Shown here: piece by piece, positions 1 to 5,061 of the stretch | Position numbering within the stretch: position 1 is the first letter of the stretch | How the letters are laid out: each line of letters begins with the position of its first letter | Assembly (NCBI GenBank): GCA_045649265.1 | Contig: JAZRPO010000019.1 | Coordinates: 1 to 5,061 of the forward strand | Direction: 5' to 3' | Length of the DNA stretch: 5,061 nucleotides | From: SIG480 sp045649265 | GTDB lineage: Bacteria; Bacillota; Clostridia; Oscillospirales; JAAYXM01 | Made by a program: the position numbers and the translations under genes | Notes under the pieces: model-generated | What the model was told of the DNA's origin: nothing | Database searches by the model: none | What the model saw: the letters and a program-made list of their open reading frames with translations, nothing else

Positions 1-58
1 TTGCAGGGTCAATATCAAGCTGAGCTTCAAGAATGGTTTTCAGAGTGTCGATAATCAT
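1..58 (-). CDS. acpP: Probable acyl carrier protein, N-terminal fragment (runs off left edge)
   Basis: Only the first 19 codons are inside the window, reading MIIDTLKTILEAQLDIDPA. This fits helix 1 and the following turn of bacterial acyl carrier proteins (pattern M-x3-L/V-x2-I-I/L-x2-Q-L-x-I/V-D), small acidic proteins that carry growing fatty acyl chains on a phosphopantetheine arm in the cytoplasm. The diagnostic DSL serine, expected near residue 35-40, lies outside the window, so attachment chemistry cannot be confirmed. The ATG at 58-56 is well supported: a TGGAGG ribosome site (70-65) sits 6 nt upstream and a strong promoter lies just beyond. The gene follows the cysteine desulfurase gene in the same direction, about 77 nt after that gene's stop. 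A dedicated carrier protein for another pathway (for example D-alanylation or a synthase) remains possible from so short a fragment. Confidence 0.62.
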   Translation of the reverse strand, partial: MIIDTLKTILEAQLDIDPA

Positions 59-92
59 AATATACCTCCATAACTTAATTTCGTATAACGGT

Positions 93-121
93 ATAATAGC
101 ATTGTTGCAGGTTTTTTGCAA
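93..121 (-). promoter_or_regulatory. Sigma-A-type promoter of the acyl carrier protein gene
   Basis: Read on the minus strand, TTGCAA (121-116, 5 of 6 matches to the -35 consensus) is followed by a 17-nt spacer and TATTAT (98-93, 5 of 6 matches). A TG one base before the -10 makes it an extended -10. Transcription would start near position 86, giving a leader of roughly 28 nt that contains the TGGAGG ribosome site. The -35 overlaps a short inverted repeat, TTGCA / TGCAA with a 7-nt spacer (105-121), which may be chance. Confidence 0.7.
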
Positions 122-135
122 TAGAAAAATTTAAA

Positions 136-1248
136 TTAAACCAGCTTTTCTTCTACAGCTTTGACAAATTCGCAAATTTCTTCCTCGGTTGAAAATCTTG
201 AGAGGCTTATTCGGACTGAGGAAGAAATCAGCTTGTCGGGAACACCGAGAGCTTTTAAAACGTGGCTTTTCTTGCCTCGGCTACAAGCCGAGCCTGCTGA
301 GATGTAGATTTCGTTTTCTTCCAAAATGCGCATGGAAACCTCGCTGGGATATTTTGAAAACGCAAGGTTTATAATGTGCGGAGCTCTGGCAAAAGGCTCA
401 AAAATGTGAACATTCGGAAGAATTTCAAGCTCTTCTATCAGCTTTTGTGAAAGCGCCTTCATTTTTTCCGAACTCTGAGGAAAGTCCTTCATTGCAAGGC
501 GAACACTCTCTGCAAAAGCTGCAATCTGTGAAGTGGGCTCAGTTCCGGAGCGAAGCCCCGATTGCTGACCTCCGCCGAGAAGCTGTGGAGTTATTCTGAC
601 GCCGCTTCTGATATACAACGCCCCGATTCCTTTTGGTGCGTGAATTTTATGACCGCTTAATGAAACCATATCCGCGCCGGACCTTGAAGCATCAAACGGA
701 ATTTTCATAAATGCCTGAACAGCATCCGTGTGTACCAATGTATCACGGTTTTTAAGCTTTACTGCTTTTGAGATTGCAGGGATATCCATAACAGAGCCAA
801 CCTCGTTGTTGATGCTCATCACAGATACCAGAAAGGTATCCTCACGCACTGCCTCTGCAACATCTGACGGCCATATAAGCCCGTCGGGGCGAGGGGATAC
901 AAAGGAAATCTCAAAGCCTTGATTTTGAAGCTTCTTTGCACATTCGAGAACGGAGGGGTGCTCAAATGTTGTCGTTATCATATGCTTTTTCTTGCCACTT
1001 CTTGCTGCAGCCCCGAAGATGGCAAGGTTATTGCTTTCTGAGCCGCAGGAGGTGAATGTTATTTCCCGGACATCGCAGGTAAGAGCTTTTGCAATAGTTG
1101 CCTTTGCATCATTTACAAGAGTTTCTGCCCGGAAGCCGAGGGCGTGGAGAGAGGAGGGGTTTCCAAAATCTTCACACATTGCGAGGGCCGCCGCCTCGGC
1201 TGCTTCCGGCAAAACACGCGTTGTTGCCGCATTGTCAAAATATATCAT
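136..1248 (-). CDS. Cysteine desulfurase (NifS/IscS-type, class V aminotransferase fold)
   Basis: A complete 370-residue PLP enzyme that takes sulfur from L-cysteine, leaving alanine, and passes it on as a persulfide for Fe-S clusters or thiolated tRNA and cofactors in the cytoplasm. Visible landmarks, in order: N-terminal YFDNAATT (3-10); GNPSSLH (29-35); the cofactor loop SCGSESNN (67-74); His97 in EHPSV, which stacks on PLP; NNEVG (147-151); Asp175 and Gln178 in HTDAVQ, which contact the PLP ring; Lys201 in SGHKIHAPKG, the Schiff-base lysine; RSGTEP (233-238); and Cys322 in SAGSACSRG, the persulfide-bearing cysteine. The cysteine loop resembles group I (NifS/IscS) enzymes rather than SufS. 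At 370 residues it is somewhat shorter than E. coli IscS, about 404. The ATG at 1248 has an AGGGAG ribosome site (1260-1255) 6 nt upstream. No scaffold gene (iscU/sufU) or tRNA-thiolation partner (thiI, mnmA) adjoins it here, so the sulfur acceptor cannot be told from context. Confidence 0.95.
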   Translation of the reverse strand: MIYFDNAATTRVLPEAAEAAALAMCEDFGNPSSLHALGFRAETLVNDAKATIAKALTCDVREITFTSCGSESNNLAIFGAAARSGKKKHMITTTFEHPSVLECAKKLQNQGFEISFVSPRPDGLIWPSDVAEAVREDTFLVSVMSINNEVGSVMDIPAISKAVKLKNRDTLVHTDAVQAFMKIPFDASRSGADMVSLSGHKIHAPKGIGALYIRSGVRITPQLLGGGQQSGLRSGTEPTSQIAAFAESVRLAMKDFPQSSEKMKALSQKLIEELEILPNVHIFEPFARAPHIINLAFSKYPSEVSMRILEENEIYISAGSACSRGKKSHVLKALGVPDKLISSSVRISLSRFSTEEEICEFVKAVEEKLV

Positions 1249-1279
1249 ATCGGACTCCCTAAAATAGTGTTATATCCGT

Positions 1280-1308
1280 ATTATAAGGTATTTTGATTTA
1301 TAAATCCA
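1280..1308 (-). promoter_or_regulatory. Probable promoter of the cysteine desulfurase gene
   Basis: On the minus strand a consensus TATAAT (1285-1280) lies 17 nt downstream of TGGATT (1308-1303), which matches only 3 of 6 -35 positions. The start point would fall near 1273, giving a leader of about 25 nt with the AGGGAG ribosome site. The weak -35 overlaps the perfect palindrome GATTTATAAATC, so this promoter may need or be blocked by a regulator. The -10 is convincing; the -35 is tentative. Confidence 0.5.
1295..1306. repeat. Perfect 12-bp palindrome GATTTATAAATC
   Basis: The 12 bases equal their own reverse complement and overlap the proposed -35 of the desulfurase promoter, immediately upstream of its -10 region. 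That is a typical operator position, but I do not recognise the motif. The sequence is AT-rich, so chance symmetry is a real alternative. Confidence 0.4.
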
Positions 1309-1311
1309 GTA

Positions 1312-1324
1312 TTTTGTCACAAAA
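1312..1324. repeat. 13-bp inverted repeat TTTTGTCACAAAA
   Basis: Six-base arms TTTTGT and ACAAAA are perfectly symmetric about a single central C. The pairing extends by two more bases on each side if one A is bulged. It lies between the two divergent promoters, just upstream of the desulfurase -35 and about 24 bp upstream of the purA -35. It does not match the Rex or FNR half-site spacing I know of, nor the Bacillus PurR box. Function unknown. Confidence 0.4.
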
Positions 1325-1332
1325 ATATTTGA

Positions 1333-1348
1333 TTTGTGCTTTTGTGCT
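1333..1348. repeat. Two tandem copies of TTTGTGCT abutting the purA -35
   Basis: The 8-base unit TTTGTGCT occurs twice head to tail (1333-1340 and 1341-1348), the second copy ending on the first base of the proposed purA -35. A direct repeat at this place could hold an activator or repressor dimer. It could equally be replication slippage in a non-coding stretch. Confidence 0.4.
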
Positions 1349-1376
1349 TGTAAGCATAAATTATTTATGTTATAAT
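1348..1376 (+). promoter_or_regulatory. Extended -10 promoter of the purA-wecC unit
   Basis: TTGTAA (1348-1353, 4 of 6) is separated by 17 nt from a perfect TATAAT (1371-1376), with TG at 1368-1369 forming an extended -10. The start point near 1383 leaves a leader of about 26 nt ahead of the purA ATG. That is too short for a purine riboswitch or attenuator, and no Bacillus-type PurR box was recognised around it. Confidence 0.75.
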
Positions 1377-1393
1377 ACTTGACGGAAATAAAA

Positions 1394-1400
1394 AAGGAGG
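1394..1400 (+). promoter_or_regulatory. Ribosome binding site AAGGAGG deciding the purA start
   Basis: A near-perfect anti-16S match sits 8 nt before the ATG at 1409. It excludes the in-frame TTG at 1379, which lies only a few bases past the promoter -10 and upstream of or at the expected transcription start. Confidence 0.85.
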
Positions 1401-1408
1401 TCTTTGGT

Positions 1409-2683
1409 ATGTCAGGAAAGGTAATTCTCGGTGCTCAGTGGGGCGACGAGGGAAAAGGTAAATTTATAGATATATTTGCATCAGAGGCAGACCTCGTAGT
1501 ACGCTCACAAGGCGGAAATAACGCAGGACACACGGTTATTGTCGGCGAGAATGTTTATAAGCTTCATCTCATTCCGTCAGGTATTCTTTACCCGAAAACA
1601 AAGAACATTATCGGTGCAGGTGTTGTGCTTGACCCGAAGGTCGTTCTCGGTGAAATGGATGAGCTCGCGAAAAAAGGCGCGCCGCTCGATAACCTTTTCA
1701 TAGATGAAAGAACTCACGTTATTATGCCCTGGCATATAGAGCAGGACGGGCTGGAAGAAGTTGCACGCGGCGCCGGGGATATCGGAACCACGAAAAAGGG
1801 CATAGGCCCGTGCTATATGGATAAGGCTCAGCGCATCGGCATCCGTATGCATGACTTCATCTCAAAAGAGAAATTCACGGCAGCAGTCCGCCGTATCGGC
1901 GAAATGAAGAATAAGCTTTTTGTCAACTTCTACGGTGGCAGAGCTCTTGACCTTGATGCAATCGTAAATGAGTATTGGGAGTACGCAAAGCGCCTTGCTC
2001 CATACGTCCGTGATACGAGCGTCATGGTGTTTGATGCGATAAAGGCAGGGGAGAAGGTCCTTTTCGAAGGTGCTCAGGGCACGCTGCTTGATATTGATAT
2101 GGGTACATATCCGTACGTTACCTCGTCTCACCCCGTTTCGGGCGGAGTTTGTGTAGGTGCAGGCATCGGCCCGACCTGCATCGATGAAATTGTCGGAATA
2201 TTCAAAGGGTATACGACACGTGTCGGAAAAGGCCCGTTCCCCACAGAGCTTGACAACGAAGTGGGAGAATACATTCGTCAGGCAGGCTCCGAGTTTGGAG
2301 TTACAACCGGCCGCGCCCGCAGGACAGGCTGGTTTGATGCAGTCATGGCAAGATATGCTGTTCGCGTAAACGGTCTTACATCTATGGTAATCAATAAGAT
2401 TGACCCGCTTCGCGGTCTCCCGAAAATCAAGCTTTGCACAGCTTATGAAATGGACGGGAAAATTATAAACGAATTCCCGGCAGACCTTGACAATCTCGCA
2501 AAGTGCACACCGGTTTATGAAGAGTTTGACGGCTTTGATGAGGACATCTCCGCCGTAAGGAGTTTTGATGAATTCCCGCAGTCGGTAAAGACATATATCG
2601 AAGCAATCGAGCGCGCTTGCGGGTGCCCTGTTTCAATCGTAGGTGTCGGCCCTGACAGAGAGCAGATTGTGTATAAAGACTAA
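1409..2683 (+). CDS. purA: Adenylosuccinate synthetase
   Basis: A complete 424-residue enzyme joining IMP and aspartate with GTP to give adenylosuccinate, the first committed step from IMP to AMP, in the cytoplasm. The P-loop-like signature QWGDEGKGK (10-18) contains Asp13, the catalytic base; NNAGHT (37-42) contains His41, which acts on the IMP 6-phosphate and GTP. The second family signature GIGPCYMDKAQR (131-142) carries the conserved lysine and arginine. Further landmarks are FEGAQGTLLDID (219-230), the switch/hinge stretch GYTTRVGKGPFPTE (267-280), the aspartate-binding loop VTTGRARRTGW (298-308), the guanine-recognition stretch NKIDPLRG (329-336) and a C-terminal VGPDREQ (413-419). Length and residue numbering agree closely with E. 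coli PurA, and no key residue is missing. The start is the ATG 8 nt after AAGGAGG. It is the promoter-proximal gene of a two-gene unit, with wecC starting 17 nt after its stop. Confidence 0.98.
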   Translation: MSGKVILGAQWGDEGKGKFIDIFASEADLVVRSQGGNNAGHTVIVGENVYKLHLIPSGILYPKTKNIIGAGVVLDPKVVLGEMDELAKKGAPLDNLFIDERTHVIMPWHIEQDGLEEVARGAGDIGTTKKGIGPCYMDKAQRIGIRMHDFISKEKFTAAVRRIGEMKNKLFVNFYGGRALDLDAIVNEYWEYAKRLAPYVRDTSVMVFDAIKAGEKVLFEGAQGTLLDIDMGTYPYVTSSHPVSGGVCVGAGIGPTCIDEIVGIFKGYTTRVGKGPFPTELDNEVGEYIRQAGSEFGVTTGRARRTGWFDAVMARYAVRVNGLTSMVINKIDPLRGLPKIKLCTAYEMDGKIINEFPADLDNLAKCTPVYEEFDGFDEDISAVRSFDEFPQSVKTYIEAIERACGCPVSIVGVGPDREQIVYKD

Positions 2684-2700
2684 TTTTAGGAGATAGTAAC

Positions 2701-3927
2701 ATGTCAAAGATAAATGTTGTCGGCCTTGGCTATATAGGGCTCCCCACGGCGCTTATGTTTGCATCTCATGGTGTTGAAGTTGTGGGTACGGACTATAACG
2801 AAGAGCTTGTTAAGACCCTGAATGCCGGGAAAACAACCTTTGAGGAGGATGGGCTCGAAGAGCTTTTCGCAAACGCTCTTGCAGGTGGAATAAAATTCAC
2901 AACTGAGTATATTTCGACAGATGTTTATATCGTTTCAGTCCCCACTCCGTATGACAAGGCAAGTAAAAAAATCGATCCTAAATATGTTATATCGGCGGTT
3001 AAGAGTATTATGGAGGTTTGCCCGAAGGGTGCAACCGTTGTAATTGAATCTACCGTCTCACCGGGTACGATAGACCGCTTTATCCGCCCTGTTATCGAGG
3101 AGAACCGCTTTGTTATCGGGGAAGATATAAACCTTGCTCATGCTCCGGAGAGAATCATTCCGGGGAATATGATTTATGAGCTGCGTCACAACTCCCGTAC
3201 AATCGGTGCTGACTCTAAGGAGATAGGTGAGGAGATAAAAACTCTTTATGCATCCTTCTGTGTCGGCGAAATTGTTGTTACGGACATTCGCACGGCTGAA
3301 ATGTCAAAGGTGGTTGAAAATACCTTCCGCGACATTAATATAGCATTTGCAAATGAGCTTGCAAAAATCTGCCGTAGCGATAATATGGATGTTTATGAGA
3401 TCATCCGCATTGCAAACAAGCACCCGCGCGTTAACATTCTTTCTCCCGGTCCGGGAGTTGGCGGGCATTGCATCTCGGTTGACCCCTGGTTCTTGGTTGG
3501 CGATTATCCGGGGCTTGCAAACATCATCCTATCGGCAAGAAAAATAAACGATTCTATGCCTGAGTTCGTTCTTGAACGAATCCGCGAAATAATGGACGAG
3601 AATGGCATCTCAGATATTTCCCGTGTCGGGCTTTACGGCCTGACCTATAAGGAAGATGTTGACGATGTCCGCGAAAGCCCGGCGCTTCAGATGCTTGACA
3701 GCATGAAACGTCATCTGGGAGGAACTGTTTGCGCATATGACCCGTTTGTTAAAACGCGTCTGTGTGACGGTCAGGTGTTTGACTATGACGAGTTTCTTTC
3801 AAAGGTAGATATTGTCGTTATCCTCACGGCACATACTCATATCAAAGAAAATCTCCAAAGCCTGGAGGGGAAAATCGTTTTCGATACGCGAAACATAGCC
3901 CCCAAGGACAAGGCATACAAGCTTTAA
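2701..3927 (+). CDS. wecC: UDP-N-acetyl-D-mannosamine dehydrogenase (UDP-sugar 6-dehydrogenase family)
   Basis: A complete 408-residue NAD-dependent enzyme that oxidises C6 of UDP-ManNAc twice to yield UDP-ManNAcA, a donor for surface polysaccharides. The N-terminal Rossmann domain shows GLGYIGLPTA (8-17) and Asp31 ending strand 2 for the NAD ribose; VPTP (80-83), ESTVSPGT (116-123) and APERIIPG (148-155) follow. The central helix TAEMSKVVENTFRDINIAF (198-216) carries the conserved Lys203 and Asn207. The catalytic Cys257 lies in GPGVGGHCISVDPW (250-263). The C-terminal domain has GLTYKEDVDDVRESPA (313-328). TAEM...ENxFRDxNIAFANE and HPRVNILxPGPGVGGHC closely match E. coli WecC and differ from UDP-glucose dehydrogenases, which supports ManNAc over glucose. 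UDP-GlcNAc or UDP-GalNAc dehydrogenases (WbpA/WbpO-like) are the main alternatives. TTTAGGAG 8 nt before the ATG is the ribosome site. No promoter is evident in the 17-nt gap after purA, so it is probably cotranscribed. The partner epimerase (wecB) is not adjacent. Confidence 0.9.
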   Translation: MSKINVVGLGYIGLPTALMFASHGVEVVGTDYNEELVKTLNAGKTTFEEDGLEELFANALAGGIKFTTEYISTDVYIVSVPTPYDKASKKIDPKYVISAVKSIMEVCPKGATVVIESTVSPGTIDRFIRPVIEENRFVIGEDINLAHAPERIIPGNMIYELRHNSRTIGADSKEIGEEIKTLYASFCVGEIVVTDIRTAEMSKVVENTFRDINIAFANELAKICRSDNMDVYEIIRIANKHPRVNILSPGPGVGGHCISVDPWFLVGDYPGLANIILSARKINDSMPEFVLERIREIMDENGISDISRVGLYGLTYKEDVDDVRESPALQMLDSMKRHLGGTVCAYDPFVKTRLCDGQVFDYDEFLSKVDIVVILTAHTHIKENLQSLEGKIVFDTRNIAPKDKAYKL

Positions 3928-3935
3928 TGAATAGT

Positions 3936-3970
3936 AAAAAGATGCAGACGAGCTTCGTTTGCATCTTTTT
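3936..3970 (+). terminator. Rho-independent terminator of the purA-wecC unit
   Basis: Arms AAAAAGATGCA (3936-3946) and TGCATCTTTTT (3960-3970) pair perfectly. The stem continues inward through a G-T wobble and ACGA/TCGT to a tiny GCT loop, giving a nearly unbroken hairpin that ends in five T. It begins 8 nt after the wecC stop. The A-run on the left arm means it would also have a T-run on the minus strand, although no leftward transcript from the right side is seen. Confidence 0.93.
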
Positions 3971-4014
3971 ATTGTTTACAGCAATAAATCTTAAAAATTT
4001 GTCAATTTAAAGAA

Positions 4015-4043
4015 TTTACTTTCCTTTTACTTATAAATATAAT
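4015..4043 (+). promoter_or_regulatory. Sigma-A-type promoter of the exported hydrolase gene
   Basis: TTTACT (4015-4020, 4 of 6) lies 17 nt before a perfect TATAAT (4038-4043). The predicted start near 4050 gives a leader of about 43 nt. The rest of the gap after the terminator (3971-4014) is AT-rich and shows no gene or recognisable RNA element. With a terminator just upstream, the hydrolase is an independent transcription unit. Confidence 0.62.
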
Positions 4044-4092
4044 TTAGTCAAATATCTTGCAATTCACAAAAAATAAAGGAGAGTGTAGTTTT

Positions 4093-5061
4093 ATGAAACG
4101 GTTTGTACTTGTGATTTGCGCGTTGGCAACAATACTTATGTCTTTCTCCACAGTTTATGCGCAAGGAATAATGTATCCGCACCCTGAGGTTGAAACGGAA
4201 ATTACCGTAAACGAAGAAGTTGAAATTAAAAACGTTTATGACAGAACATGGAGATCAATCACGGGCGAAGTTGTTCGTGCCGATATGGAACACGGCGCAC
4301 TTCGCTACTCGGTATATCTCCCCGAATCATATGACAGCAACAAGGAATACCCCATCCTTCTTTATCTCCACGGCGGCTCAATAGGTTACCTTCGCAAAGC
4401 CGACATCACCCCGTGGAAAGCGGATCTCGTTGCGTATTCCGAACTGATTGCAAAAAGTATGGAAGATTGTATCATTCTTGCACCGCAGGCACCCGGCACC
4501 CCATACAGAGGTGCTCACGAAAATGCCTACTGGACCGGAATTTCTTCTGTCGAGATTTTAGTTGATAATAGCGGCTCGTCTCCGTATCTTCGAGGTGCTC
4601 AAAAGCTTATGTCGGAGTTTTTCGAAAAAGGCGTCTCGTATAAGGGAGATGTATATAAAATTGATGTGTCAAGGGTGTATTTAGCAGGGCATTCGATGGG
4701 TGCGATCGGTTCATTTGCAGCCCTCAGAGATTGCCCCGAAGTGTTTGCAGCAGCAATCATCGGCGCCGGCATAGGCGACCCTGAAACCGCAGACACATGG
4801 AAAGATACTCCTGTCCGCATCATTCACGGAAAAAGTGATCCTACGATTACACATGAAGCCGGAGAGGTTATGGCTGAGGCAATAAAAGACCATCCGAATT
4901 CGGAATTTTTCTCTCTTGACAGAGACCATAACATCAAGCCTGATATGTATACCGTAGAAAACTTTACGTGGATGGCAAAGCAGGACCGCGACGGAAACAA
5001 TTTCCAGACTGTTTTATATATATTGCTTGCTGTTGTTGCTCTGATCGCTGTTTTCGTTCTG
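4093..5061 (+). CDS. Exported, probably membrane-anchored alpha/beta-hydrolase (esterase / predicted peptidase type), 3' end outside window
   Basis: The frame is open from the ATG to the right edge: 323 codons with no stop. Residues 1-23 form a signal peptide (MKR, a hydrophobic core, then VYA before Gln24, a type I signal peptidase site). After a stretch rich in Glu and Val (about 30-60) comes the hydrolase domain: RYSVYLPESY (71-80), YPILLYLHGG (86-95) with the HGG oxyanion motif, the nucleophile elbow GHSMG with Ser201 (199-203), a likely acid Asp249 in HGKSDP, and a likely base His279 in DRDHN. The LPESYD...YPILLYLHGG entry resembles secreted esterases and COG4099-type predicted peptidases, including feruloyl- or acetyl-esterase relatives; the substrate cannot be read from the sequence. 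Residues 306-323 (TVLYILLAVVALIAVFVL) are strongly hydrophobic and probably begin a C-terminal membrane anchor. AAGGAG (4076-4081) is 11 nt from the ATG, rather far, but a later Met16 start would destroy the signal peptide. Confidence 0.85.
   Translation, partial: MKRFVLVICALATILMSFSTVYAQGIMYPHPEVETEITVNEEVEIKNVYDRTWRSITGEVVRADMEHGALRYSVYLPESYDSNKEYPILLYLHGGSIGYLRKADITPWKADLVAYSELIAKSMEDCIILAPQAPGTPYRGAHENAYWTGISSVEILVDNSGSSPYLRGAQKLMSEFFEKGVSYKGDVYKIDVSRVYLAGHSMGAIGSFAALRDCPEVFAAAIIGAGIGDPETADTWKDTPVRIIHGKSDPTITHEAGEVMAEAIKDHPNSEFFSLDRDHNIKPDMYTVENFTWMAKQDRDGNNFQTVLYILLAVVALIAVFVL

Noticed and set aside
189..1267. Open frames on the plus strand opposite the cysteine desulfurase
   Set aside because: They are antisense to a fully conserved enzyme, have low-complexity Arg/Ser-rich translations with no family resemblance, and lack ribosome sites.
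1379..1408. In-frame TTG that would extend PurA by ten residues
   Set aside because: It lies three bases after the -10 hexamer, before the expected transcription start, and has no ribosome site. The ATG at 1409 has AAGGAGG at ideal spacing, and the resulting residue numbering matches E. coli PurA.
1377..1408. Possible purine riboswitch or PurR operator in the purA leader
   Set aside because: The leader is only about 26 nt, too short for a purine aptamer, and no CCGAAC-type PurR box was found in the flanking promoter region.
3971..4092. Possible small RNA or leader peptide between the terminator and the hydrolase gene
   Set aside because: The stretch is AT-rich with a simple promoter and ribosome site; no stable hairpin or short open frame with a ribosome site was seen.
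4599..4929. Two overlapping minus-strand open frames inside the hydrolase gene
   Set aside because: They are antisense shadows of the hydrolase domain, including its nucleophile region, without promoter, ribosome site or recognisable protein features.
1..5061. Defence system, mobile element or CRISPR array
   Set aside because: All five genes are recognisable metabolic or surface-enzyme families. There are no transposase or integrase genes, no spaced repeats and no terminal inverted repeats, and no abrupt compositional change was noticed.

Overview
The window looks like ordinary chromosome from a Firmicutes bacterium, most likely class Clostridia. The pointers are strong AGGAGG-type ribosome sites, sigma-A-like promoters with AT-rich spacers, moderate base composition in the genes, and a clostridial-looking short NifS/IscS-type cysteine desulfurase. 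The taxonomic call is inference from style only; no rRNA or other marker gene is present.

Left part, minus strand: the first 19 codons of a probable acyl carrier protein run off the left edge (58 to 1), behind a well-formed extended -10 promoter. Upstream of it, in the same direction, is a complete PLP-dependent cysteine desulfurase (136-1248) with its lysine, histidine and cysteine active-site residues all visible. No terminator separates the two, so readthrough from the desulfurase into the carrier-protein gene is possible.

Middle: a 160-bp AT-rich divergent region (1249-1408) carries a probable promoter for each direction. It also holds two short perfect palindromes and an 8-bp tandem repeat that could be regulator sites. 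Rightward runs a two-gene unit: purA (adenylosuccinate synthetase, IMP to adenylosuccinate) and, 17 nt after its stop, a UDP-N-acetyl-D-mannosamine dehydrogenase (WecC type, making UDP-ManNAcA for cell-surface glycans). It ends at a strong hairpin with a U-tract (3936-3970).

Right part: a separately promoted gene (from 4093, running off the right edge) encodes an exported alpha/beta-hydrolase of the esterase/predicted-peptidase type. It has a signal peptide, an HGG oxyanion motif, a GHSMG nucleophile elbow, and a hydrophobic segment at the window's end that looks like the start of a C-terminal membrane anchor.

No mobile element, CRISPR array, tRNA, rRNA or clearly new system is visible. The most interesting points are the purA-wecC pairing without the UDP-GlcNAc 2-epimerase beside it, the surface-anchored hydrolase, and the symmetric elements in the divergent promoter region.
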